64,000 nucleotides of DNA, taken from Scleroderma bovista (lineage: Eukaryota; Basidiomycota; Agaricomycetes; Boletales; Sclerodermataceae). The stretch lies in assembly GCA_037178675.1 (NCBI GenBank), contig JAYMGJ010000130.1, positions 22,635 through 86,634 of the forward strand, read 5' to 3'. Below, in pieces: positions 43,554 through 54,567 of the stretch; the stretch's first letter is position 1, and every line of letters begins with the position of its first letter. The position numbers and the translations under genes were made by a program. The notes below the pieces were generated by a model. That model searched no databases, was not told where the DNA came from, and was given only the letters and a program-made list of their open reading frames with translations.

Positions 43554-46500
43554 CTATAGTACATGGTCACTATCCAGGCTTTCAAACAAGTTGAAGTCAA
43601 TGTATCTATTCAAAAGAAACTTGTCCACCTGATCCATATTGAAGCCTGTGTCCATCCTCCATGGCCATTGTGGCACTAAGTGACATGGCCGAAGTATGTG
43701 ATCAACTGGAAGAACTTCTGCATAGGGTCCATTTTGACAAGATGCACGCGAAAGGTGGAACATACGCAATGTGTGGTCAAATTGTTGGAGCGAGCGGAAC
43801 CAGTGCACATAGGCAAGTGGGTGCCTCATGTTCACCTGTGTTGATCGCAGCTTGAATATCACACGAATTTCCCCCACATGCACTCCTAGGAACTCGATGT
43901 CAGGATCAGCCACAAGTCACGAACCAAAGTGACAATCACCAGTCATTCCCATACCATTGTACAGCCCAGGGTCTTCAATGATCAGTGCCGTATCTAATGT
44001 CATGGGAGTAGTGGGATAGGTAATAGATGCACGCAATTTGAAGATTCGTTTGGTAGTACTGATGTGCTTGCGTGGAGGCGTTAAAAGGGAGATGGACTTA
44101 TAGACATCGAGTTGCTTGACCGGCCAAATTTGTGTGGTGTGGAGCTGTGGGTGTAATCCCCCTATATACTGCTCAAGAGCCTGGCTGAGGAGAGGAGCAT
44201 GATGGTTCTCTTGCACGAGGGATATATGAACGCCAGACAGTGGGCACGATCAAGGTAAATGGTATCCGCGGGTCCTTGACAACATGACGAAGTTGTCAAG
44301 GCGCTGCGTGAAAAGGGAAGTGTCCAGAGCCTCATTAGGGCGCCTCACCGTCTCATCTACCTGCTCAGATGAATCTTCCTGGTCTGAACCTCTATCATCA
44401 AGCTCAGTGAACAAAGGTGGTGACTGCGAGGGTGGAATAGGGCACTCGCTGGGCAACAAATGGCTCCAGGATAAGTACGACTCCATTAGGAACATGGAGT
44501 CCTGTCGTCATAACCATGTTGTCATTTGCGTCACATAATTCCGTTTGTTGCTGGCCCTGTAGGCCTTCTTGGCATAGTCGATATGGAGCCGTTCAGGTAA
44601 TTCGGTGTTGAATCCATCCAGGCTGCCGAAGAGATGCACCGATGCTGCATAATGCATCATGGAGTGTACCTTGCATATTGATCAAGTCAGTGCGCAATGC
44701 CATATGAAGGTCGATGGGCTAGCACTTACCTTGGGTATGTTGAAGTCATTGCGTACTCCCAGATCAACGAAGACTTCTTTGTTCTGATGAAAGCACTTCA
44801 GGGCAGCCTCCATCTTCTCCAGTGTCGTGTCCGTGTGAGACTGATATTGAGCGTAGTAAATAAAGTCCAGTATCCCACGCACTGCCGTGAGAACGCGGCC
44901 TTCAACCATTCTAGCAATCACCGCCAAAAACACCCTCTCCAATTCCTTGTGATCACTCCCCGTCCACTGCTTGCGATGCGAGATCCCTTTTTTGAAATGT
45001 CGAAGACCATGGTAGGCAGTCATTTCTCAGAACCGTGTGTCCAACTGCTCAGCGCCCACGATTTCAGTAATCCAACTTACAACGTGGTCCTTGAAAACAC
45101 CCTTGTGCAGCTGGTGAAGAATATCGGGCATGATCGCAGAGAATATATCACAGTGAGGGAGTTGGGACCAGAAGGGTTCGTGGACAGCACGCAAGCCAAG
45201 GTGAGCAAGCTCACGGTCATTGAGACGGCCTTCCTGATGGTGCTTGATATATTTCAGTGTTAGGGCATGGGTACGGGGCGAGCATCATGTATGTGAGCCT
45301 CGTTCTTTGCTGGCAACCTTGCACTTAGGACACCGACTCTCTTTGCAACACACCACCAGACACTGCTCCGGGAAATCAGCGACATATGCAGCCAAGATCG
45401 GGAACAGGCGTCACACACAGTCATCCGGACACGTCATTGGGACACCTTCCTTCCCTGCCGAAATCAATGGTTCGAGCATCAGAGACATGCAGTAGTGAAA
45501 CAATCTGTAGCGTTCGATCGACCGGTGCTTTGGGGAAAGGCATTCGAGCTTGGTAGTTGGTAGGTACCCCAGCAAGATGCTTGCACGCCTCGAGGGTTGA
45601 CGACGCACATCCTTGGCAATATTTCCCAGTGTCAGATATACGGGCCAGACTTCCTGATCACTGCGAAATAAAGACAGGGATGTCTTATCGGATGCCAGGA
45701 TGACAGGCGCGACAACAGCTCCTGGCGGCAGGCGACCCTGATATGCCGGTAAGTATTCAGTTCTCAAGTGCTAACCCGAATACTTTACTGACTTGGACTT
45801 CCCACCACCAGTCCCTGGTCCACATCTCATCATATTGGTGTGTGTTTCCCATCACATCACTGAATGCTTGTTGAGGTTCGTATGAGACATTTTTGGCGAA
45901 ATCAGGGTTGGCCATCAGCTCGCAGACACAGTCGACTGGGTTTCGCATCCAAAGCTCGACCTCCTCTTCCTCGTGTTTCCCGTTTACACCCACGAGATCG
46001 CCCTTAACCTTGACCACCTTCAATGCCCATTGGGAGGCTTGAGGTAATTCATCAATCGCTTTCATCAACTTGTAGGCGCTGGAAAACGACAAGTCCATTT
46101 CTTCGCGAACCTGCAAGAGATCAACCAGATCAGTATGATGTCAAGACCCGCTGGACTCAATGATAGTCACCATCAATAGGTCAGTAAACTCCTCGATGCC
46201 AGACTTCCCAACATGTCTCATCAACCACCTCACTAGTTCCCATTCCCTCCCATCTTTGAATGGGCCCCACGTGTCCAAACCCTTCTCTTCCTGGGTGGCG
46301 TGTATGGCCTCAAACATAGTGCGTGCCTGACCCATTTCTGTTGCAACCTCTCCAGGGTACGAGCGGACGAAGCGTTGCCATACATTGTATTCATCCTCGA
46401 CCTCCTCAACCCGTGCATGCCGTCCCGTTGCGCTTGATTGGTGTTCATCGTCTAAAACATTGTGGTCGGTATCTAATATTTCCATGTTATGATCGTCCTG

Positions 46501-46710
46501 ATATGTGTATGGCTCGTAAACCAGGTCGTCTGTCGGGGCTGTGGCTTCGCCACTATGACTGGCAGATGAGGATCCTGCTGGCATCGGGCCAGGAAGGCTG
46601 CGTTCGCGCATATCCTTCAGTTGTTCTCAGCAAGTAGGCGCATTGGAAATATGTTGGCTGACGGCCTTTTCTGTAGGAAACTCGCGAAGACAGAAGTTAC
46701 AGCGCACCAT
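43554..46710 (-). pseudogene. Plavaka-2 transposase
   Basis: Starts MVRCNFCLREFPTEKAVSQH at 46710, a CX2C...H finger like that of Plavaka-1, then a TGA at about 46632 (NAPTC-TGA-EQL). The acidic N-terminal region continues to 46141. Catalytic part: SQWALKVVKVKGD and EVELWMRNPVDCVCELMANP (46040-45900), [18 protein letters not shown] and [14 protein letters not shown] (45720-45600), then [14 protein letters not shown] (45500). C-terminus: LPVDHILRPCHLVP...LLNRYIDFNLFESL ending at 43554. Several GT-AG introns. Related to, but clearly different from, Plavaka-1. Stops and shifts suggest decay, although some may be unrecognised introns. Confidence 0.75.
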
Positions 46711-46980
46711 CTCATGGATGGAGGGGATGAGGGTTGTCGTGTTGGTGGGCTGGCGAATCTCAAATTTATTCTGACATTGCACGCTGATATCATGTCAATT
46801 TTGTCAAGCACAGTACAGTAACCGGAGCATCCACGCTGTGACCGATCACACAGCAGTTATGTGCATGTCATGTTTGTCTACATTGAAATTGCGTTTGTTT
46901 AAAGGCATGTCCAGGAATGTGAAAAAAAAAACCTCGCACCTTCTGACACGCACCACTGAGGTTACTCCCCAACCCCCGCC

Positions 46981-49282
46981 ATGTCTTCCCTCCCTCCAAC
47001 ATGTCAAGGACTCAATGAAAGAATCAACGGTAGGTCAACCCTCGACCCACCAATCCAGAATCGCCCGCGTCGTGAAATGCGCCCAACTGAACAGACCCAG
47101 TATATTGGTAAGGTTTATTTCCACTTTCCAGTGAGGTTTCAAAATTTTTGTCATACAGAAGACGAATGTCATGAGCGTGAGGTGAGCTGCCAGAAAGCAA
47201 AGGAGAAAACTGCACCCAAAAATCGGGACACTCGAGGTGTGTGTGCACTCCTCTATCTCTTGCATACTCTAATCTAGTTTAATTAGCCCCACAGCCTAAA
47301 CCCCGTGAACCTGTGTGTTTATAACCAATCTACAGCGAGCTTATATTTACTCCAGCGAAGTTCACTTCATGAGATGTCCAGCAAGAGTCCTCTCTTGCAC
47401 CTGTTCTTGACTTACGGCCCCAGGGAGGTTGTTTCCCTGAGCGGAGAAAGGCGAGTTCTATAATCTGATGCCATCATTTAACAGTCACTTCACAGATCAG
47501 CTCCTAGGACACCAGCGCGGCATCAACAATGGGCAGAACTGACTCTCAAGACGTTCTGATGAGTGTAAGTAATCGATTTATGCATGTTCCGACTGGTCAC
47601 TCATGGTGTCGAAGTCTTCAGGTCTCTATAACTCGTCAAGGCAGAGACTCGGCACTCAGGTATGACCATCCATATACCATGAGACTGAGACTGATGCATG
47701 CATCACTGGCAGCCCATAAACCGACGCCTTACACCTGCACGTGCGGTGGATCTTATCCAGCACCACAAGAACACTGAGGTCGCGTCTCGTGCGCCGTCGC
47801 CACTGCCTCGTGAGAACATTGATGACGATGACTTCCCCGATGACCATGAAGATGGTCACCATGACAGTGACCCAGAAGAAGAACCGCGATATGATGACTG
47901 TGACGTTGACTCAAGAGAAGGTTGTTTTACATTCTGTCGAAGGTGTTTTTATGGCTGATAGGTTTTATTAGGTGAGGGGACCAATCCACGCCGTGGCAGT
48001 ACCCCAGGGAGTGAGGCCTACAATAGTGCGAGGTCGCGGTCATCATTCAGCAGTGGTAGGTCTCAATACTTCGACATTCGGATCTAATGTATCTCAAACC
48101 AGATACCTTACAAGAGCCATCTAGGAAGCGGCAGCGAGACGACTCTGTTGAGGACCTAGATGGTGAGAATGATGGACAGACATCTGAGCCGTCTGAAGGC
48201 GATGGTGACTGGCGATGGCCCCTCAAACTTCAAGCATCACAGGGCCGAGTTGCTGCTAGGCATTATGAAAACTCCGTGAAGGAGATACTCAAGCTGGCAA
48301 CAGGTCTTTTTCGTGCCCGTTTGGTTGCACAAAACATATATCCAGATCGAGTCATGCAGATTACTTGTGCGAAAGAGGTATGGATGGAAGCATGCGAGCA
48401 CCTGGAAATCAAGATCACCCACAATAATGACATCATTCAATTGGTACATTCTCTATGTCTGTTCCAAATATGTCTGCACTGAGTAGCACATGACGTAGAT
48501 TACAAACCGTACGTGGCAGTTGACCAGCGAGCTCAAGGTCAAAGTACGCAACTTGGTTGAGACCATGTATGGTTTCGAGAATTCATGCCAAGATGAGGAT
48601 GTTGCGAGGAACCAACACCTAGTGTGTGATTTGAAGGATCGGTTAGGATTCTGTTATAAAGTGAGTGCGGATGCGGTGTGCTATGTGATGCTAATGTCCG
48701 TGGCTCCTGTTAGTCCCTAGGGGACCCAGCCAGGGACGTTCCGAGGCAAGGCCTATACAAGCATCGCATCATCCAAAAGGCTGTTGACATTTTGTTCTAT
48801 GCAAACAAGAAGGACGAGGGTGTTCGATTCCCTGAATACTTCAGTCCTTTTCTGCTTCCAGGATTGGGTCTAATTCTGACTGTGGTATGTGCAAGTGAAT
48901 TCCTATGATGGTGACAACTTGTAATGACTTGTACATGACATTTAGATTGAGGCCTGCCTTGATGAGTGGGTCGACGGCATCCGGGCGGACATGGCATTCA
49001 GTCAGTCCTCTTATGAAGACATTTATAGGAGGCATGTCAATGACCTCAAGCGGTTCGACGTGCAAACGAAGGAAATTCAAATTCTTCCGAAACTCCTCAA
49101 GCAGTTGGATGTAAATGGACGGTATGTGCACCTCCTCTCGCATTGGAATGTGGAATTGATTTAGCACTTGTAGGTTACATGCCAGGGTTGATACCCAGCC
49201 AGAAGAGAAACAACAGATAGGGCTTGATGAAGATGCCATTCGGGCTGCGATCTGGGAATTCCAGTCTGAAGATGGTGAATGA
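46981..49282 (+). CDS. DUF6532-type protein, divergent from Plavaka-2
   Basis: Probable start MSSLPPTCQGLNERINGRS at 46981, with RPRREMRPTEQTQYIG before a GT donor. A middle Arg/Asp/Glu-rich part comes in several short exons (47700-48200). The conserved domain runs from LFRARLVAQNIYPDRVMQI (about 48305) through VRNLVETMYGF (about 48545), IIQKAVDILFYANKKDEGVRFPEYF (about 48770) and IEACLDEWVDG (about 48945) to a TGA at 49280. This order matches DUF6532 proteins of agaricomycetes as I recall them. The exon model upstream of 48087 is uncertain. The domain part has no internal stop. Its placement head-to-head with Plavaka-2 suggests it belongs to that element. Confidence 0.6.
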
Positions 49283-49663
49283 TAGTAACTAAGTAATGAA
49301 GGTAGCCTGTCAGTCTAGTCATTAGAATGTACTGCAATTGGAATACTATTGCTATTAGTGGTTTATGGTGACTATTGATGAAAGTCAATATAGTAATTCA
49401 AGTCAGTAATGGGCAACTATAATGAACTATATGAGCCTATGTATGGCTACACAATAGGGACTCTTCTATGTACAACTACACAATGGGAACTCTGAGTGTA
49501 CAATTGAGTGGAGAGGTCAACCATAGTGTACAATATTGTGTTATGTAGGTCAATATGCAAACAATATAGGGGGGGGGGTTGCATTGGACCTATGGGCACT
49601 ATATAGACTATATAGGTGGGATAGCTACCCCCATTTTTTGCTGATGCACTCTTCTGATGCTAG
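49283..49663. other. Spacer rich in tatag/acaat repeats, no gene seen
   Basis: AT-rich, with repeated ctacacaat and tgtacaa motifs (49450-49530) and a G10 run at 49570. Could be the subterminal region of the Plavaka-2 element. I found no matching terminal inverted repeat at 43330-43550. Confidence 0.4.
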
Positions 49664-50463
49664 TGTCATGGAGATTGATGAGCCCGTATCGAAAGTGGTG
49701 GCACCAAAGGCCTGAGGACACCGCACTACATCATCTGTGAGTGTGACGGCACTTGGCTTTACATCTACTAATATACATTTCTTTGTGTATCTAGACTTCT
49801 ATTAGCATTCAAGTGAAAGCACTTGACCTGCCCCAGTGCAAACGGATCAAAAACGAAGAAATGCCTGCCATCTCACTTGCCACTCCCTCTGTGTCTTCTG
49901 CCAACTCTACTTCCCTCCCAGCTGGCAACTTACCAGAACAGGCTTGCGACGCAGACGGGTACATAATCGACACTGTCAAGAAGCATTCTGAATACAGTAA
50001 CAAAGATCTTCCCATGCCTAGTGATCACCGCTGGTCTCGATCATTCATTCCTACGGCAACACTTTGGTGCAGCATCCAAAAGAATGTTTGGAGTGTCCCC
50101 GATGAGGAGCTTGCCTCTGTGTTGCAACTTATTTTCAACATTGTGTATCCTGACATCATAGACAGTACTATAGACGTGGAACAAGTTCTCGAAGACATGG
50201 CAAACAACACAGATGGGAAAATGAAAGTCAAACTCCCAAAGGTACTTAACAAAGCAACAGGCTGTGTAACCTTGTCTGCATTTCAGTTCTCGGCTGTTAA
50301 TTGGAACAGCGACACCACAGCATACCAAGAGTCGATCCACAAAAGAGGACAGGCATTTGTATGAGCTACATTTACCGCCGTGCAAGCATTCAAGGCCACA
50401 GGCACAAAGAGTGGGAATAGTGAGGCTGATGTGAACGAGCCCAGTGTCCCCAACCCACGCTCC
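49664..50463 (+). pseudogene. Companion-type ORF, C-terminal part
   Basis: A short exon-like piece MEIDEPVSKVVAPKA, then TGA, at 49671. A main open stretch at 49816-50363 reads DLPMPSDHRWSRSFIPTATL (about 50010-50065) and VPDEELASVLQLIFNIVYPD, a pattern I associate with unnamed transposon companion proteins in agaricomycetes. A TGA at 50362 is followed by further frame (TFTAVQAFKATG). It could be the displaced 3' part of the gene split by Copia-1 at 36.3-43.3 kb, with Plavaka-2 lying between, but that is only a possibility. Confidence 0.35.
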
Positions 50464-52832
50464 TTTCTTTGTGAGAACATTTTCGAATTTCAATTATCAT
50501 GTCTTCTGCTACTTTTTTTATTTAAATTTACTCGTCTTTGGCATATCTAATTGTTCTTTATAGAACCTGCTCCTTGGACTTGTCTGCCATTTCACCTGCA
50601 TTGTTTGTCATTTCACCTGCATCATTTTTTTCACCCGCATCGTTTGTTTCATCCATAACTTTCATGTTGCTTTTGCATTCATTTACTCCTATTGGTTCTC
50701 ATTGACACACTTATCTGCCACCTGATTAGCTTATTATACTTGTTTTACTTTTTTTCTACTCGTGTGGTACTAATAAACTGTTGCATTTGTCGACTTTGGA
50801 ACTGTGTGCAAGGGTGACAAAAGTAAGAAATAAAATTTGCAAGGGCAAAAAAAGTGGAAATTAAGTTGGTACAAGAGGAAGGGTTAGCTTGTTTCGTGCT
50901 TTTTCTCCTTTGACGATGGCGAACTTTTTTTATGCTTATTTGTCCCGAAAAGTTTAAATAAGTATGAAAAAGGAAACTGTCAAATTCCTGATCTGAGTGA
51001 CCTTGGATCTTTCATTTATTGCCTCACCTCCCCAAAGCCTCGAATTGAATTGAAAACATCCTGGACACATCTCTCTATCAATCACAGAATCCGTACCTGT
51101 GCCTATCCGACTGCTTACTCGCGTCCCATCTTCTCAATTGCCATATAGCGTTATTTTATGTCAAGCAAAGCGGTACTTCTTAATTTGCGTCGTTGACGGA
51201 GGTGTAATTCCACTCTTGTACAGCGGAAATTTGAGCTGAACTTCATGGTTTCATGGTCCATAGGCACACCGACTTTGTTGCGGCTGCATGCCATCTAGGG
51301 CTGTACATATCATCGAACCATCGAGGCCTAAAGTGCGTGTACTTCCCGAAGCGCAGCGTTTGTCCGTAAGCCGAAATATAATTAAATCATTCCATGCTGT
51401 GCACATTCCAGTGGCGTTTGTGTTCCCATCCAAATCATGTCGTCAACCAGTGATGCTTAGGAACTTCCCCGATTTGGTTCGACGACCATCAGTAGCAAGA
51501 TTTCTCGAGTCATGATTCCATATTCATTGTTGAGATAGTTCCCCCAATTTTTCTTTTCAGGGGATACTGGATCGGATCTCGAGCTTTGGTCACTTCACAT
51601 GGAAAAGTGTAGTGTGAGACAAAGTGGTTACAGATGGATGTTCTGTTTCATTAATCTCCTTTACGCACTTTGAATTGTACTATATTCCGTGACTACATCG
51701 TGAGGGTAGTGCATGGTATACATTCAACTGAAATCAAAGCGTATCCTTCGACAATAGCTAAGAAGATTTATGCAGACCTGATAGGAGTAAGGAGCGAACA
51801 CACCTCGATCGTTAGGTTTGTGGACGAAACCCATTTTTATTACACTTGTGAGCTGGCCAGTTTTGAGCAAGCGTTCTGGCTTTCATATCCGCAAGAGGCA
51901 ACGACCCCAAACCGATCCTGAACTTGTTGACGCCGTTTATCAGAATGGAATTCTGGAGATCACTGGCAAGGCTTTTCGTGCTACGACCCACCTCCCCCAG
52001 CATTCTATATGGATGTCAGTCATGCGGTCCCATTTGCTGTGGTAAGTGGCACTACTTACATAAACTGTATCATAACCTCGGAAGTGATGTTCGCAAGCGT
52101 GTTGGCCGCAAGTATAGCATGGACACCGTCCAGACCATCTGATTGATACCGGTGACGACAATCAATGAGGGTTGTGATGGTTTATGAATGATCGAGGGTT
52201 TCGATAGACTCATGGTTTCCACACTTACACGGTTTTTTGACCTATACAATAGCGTTAAAGTCATGATTCGGAGGAAATCACATCCGACTGCTAGAGAGAC
52301 AAATGAATATTAGTGATAGGCGAGGCGGCACATGCATTTGTGCGTGATCACTATCACGTCATAGATAAATACAATATTCCCACTGTTGCCTTATCGTCCC
52401 AGCGGTGCATTAAGCACACCGCGAGCGTGCATGTGGGGAGTAATGGGGCTGTCGTGCGGCTGCCACCCCAGCTACACAACCGTGATGATCGCCCGATCCG
52501 ATCGAGGGTTTAATCCACAACACAACGGCCGTATTTCAGATAGAGTTATCTCCTGCTCTATAACGAGAGCGTGACGCCAAATCTTGCAGGTGATATGATA
52601 ATGTCAGGGACAACCCGTGGACGCTGGGCTAGCGAGACTGGTGGGCTAGCTACCGTCTCGAACGTCCAACCCCTCGCTTGACGTGCCTCCGAAGTCATTT
52701 CCGGAAATGTGATTATTGTAGAACCACGGTGTAGTCTTACTATATATTTCATTGCATCAAAGCTGGCGTAGTTGCTTAGGAGGAGTGATTACAACTTACA
52801 CGAGGCGACGAGGTAAGTGAAATGTACGCGAT
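50464..52832. other. 2.4-kb gap between transposon pile and host genes
   Basis: No recognisable gene on either strand. The first 700 bp are T-rich with short repeats (tttcacctgcat types, 50590-50660). The rest has only short open frames with no family match. A 63-84 codon stretch at 51670-52045 is open in two frames but shows no conserved motif. Confidence 0.5.
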
Positions 52833-53532
52833 TCAAAGATAGAAATCTGGTTTCTTTGCACTGATCCCATACTCTGCGAGTGCTGCACTTAAGTCATCCA
52901 TGGTTAGTGTGGTTCTTGTTTTGTCCTATGCGAGACCCGGTTATAACGAGGAGTCATATTATACGTACAAAATCAAACACACCTTGGAAGCTCCTGAGCC
53001 TATATTCATCCTGGCACGTCCACCAGCAGCATTCGTACGTATACGAGCGTGTTGGTACGCGTCAGCGGCGATATCAGACACGAACTTCTGGGCTGCAAGG
53101 GCAAGGAGTCGTTTCCTGAGAAATTACTTGAGGGTGTACAGCTTTCGGTTCTTTATGACTTGCTTACAGCCGTGTATCATCACATTCGAATCCTACTCTT
53201 TGAAGGTAGTAATCTGTGACTTCCGTTGGAATCTAACGGGGAATGGGATCGTGCTAGTAGCGCGTGTGCAAATATGCACATACCAGAGGTTCATATTCAT
53301 CGAGCATAAGTAGAAATTCGGCTAATGTCCGATCTTTTCGAGCATCCTCCGCTGCTTGACGCGTCTGGGGCTGCGTGCTAGAACTAGACGCAGCTAATGT
53401 GCCAGTCGACTGTGACGGTTGCTGCAATGCATCTGAATTCCCCTGAGGTTGATTGTATGTATATTGGACGGGCTGGGTCTGGGAAGCTTGGGCATCGGAT
53501 GGTCCTGGCGTCGACATAGTTGGCGGTGGCAC
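52833..53532 (-). CDS. TAF10: TFIID subunit TAF10
   Basis: Four exons: 53532-53284, 53232-53168, 53115-52983, 52925-52833 (179 aa). Phases fit and introns are 51-57 nt with GT-AG ends. The N-terminus is Gln/Ser/Thr-rich. The histone-fold region reads RTLAEFLLMLDEYEP, then EVTDYYLQRVGFECDDTRL across exons 1-3, then ALAAQKFVSDIAADAYQHA in exon 3. The C-terminus ends AALAEYGISAKKPDFYL. These are the signature blocks of TAF10, a subunit shared by TFIID and SAGA in the nucleus. Two Met codons are possible (53532 or 53517). Its promoter faces a TATA-containing stretch at about 53565. Confidence 0.93.
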
Positions 53533-54567
53533 CGCTTTGTCGGAGTTGAATTACTCGCATCCACGTATATAAACTTCCCACGTTCTTTTTCTCTCTCTCG
53601 AACTCTACCAAATTTTCTGCAGTTCGGTAAGTAGTCGCGTCTTTCTTCCTTTCGCAAGGTTTCCAGCCTTGCAAAATGATGTTTGAGGCATTTGGCTTTA
53701 TGCAGGATTTCCTGCGGTGCAGAAAACCATCTCAGCTACCTTCGGGTGTGCTGCTTTGGCAGTATCATCCCGTTTTTGTCTGACCCTTTTCCTTCCATTC
53801 TCATCAACATGCTGACGATCGGTAACTCTTCCAGGATGGTACATGCGCTGGATCGGGCCTGCAGGCATAGACCTGCGTAGACACTACTTTCAAGTTGAAC
53901 GTCTGTCTTCTTCGATGCTTTTGTTCCTTAATCTAATAAACTCTCTATCGAGTAAATCTGGCTGTTGTGATGGTTATATTATGCCGATCTAGTGTTGCTG
54001 AGAACTAACATGAGGCCTTGAGGTCTGTTTTCCGGCAACGAGATCACCGAAGTCCCCAAATTGCAAGACAGTTCAACTAGCTTTCATGGGCGCTGATCGG
54101 TGTCATTCCAGGTCAGGCATGGGAACGCGTCGGCGTCTTGATTTCTTCCGTGAAGTGGTTAGTGATACCTCCCGTGGTGATCATTTGATCACTTCGCGTG
54201 ATTGGACAACCCGAAGTAAGCACACGATGACGATACGAATATACTTCAGTTTGCTCAAAAAACGTGTAGATCTTTCGTCCCCCACGTAAGGACAGCATTT
54301 TAGGCAATTCCCTGCATATTTGTCAGTGCCCTCAAACATTGCAGCTCGGCCTTTAAATTATTTCATGCTGAAACGGCATGGATTGACATAAGACCTTACT
54401 TACTTTGGGCGCACACGCAGGCGTGTACATCATGGCCCGACCCGCAGAAATAAATTGTCAGCAAATTCGGTAACTCGGTAAGATATAACCTACGGCGACC
54501 GGTTCACCGACATGGTATGTATACTTAAACTCTGTCCGTGGGCGTTCCAGCTACCCATCCACCAAGC
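53533..54567. other. Intergenic region, possible small unrecognised transcript
   Basis: A plus-strand TATA-like box (tatataaac, 53565) is followed by a pyrimidine-rich start region, a GTAAGT donor at 53625 and an acceptor tgcag at 53704. This looks like a short intron-containing gene reaching about 53880. No frame through it matches a protein I know. The rest, including a 67-codon frame at 54086-54289, shows nothing convincing. Confidence 0.3.

Noticed and set aside
53565..53880. Small intron-containing host gene beside TAF10
   Set aside because: TATA and splice-like sites are present, but no frame gives a protein I can recognise; kept only as a note in the gap entry.
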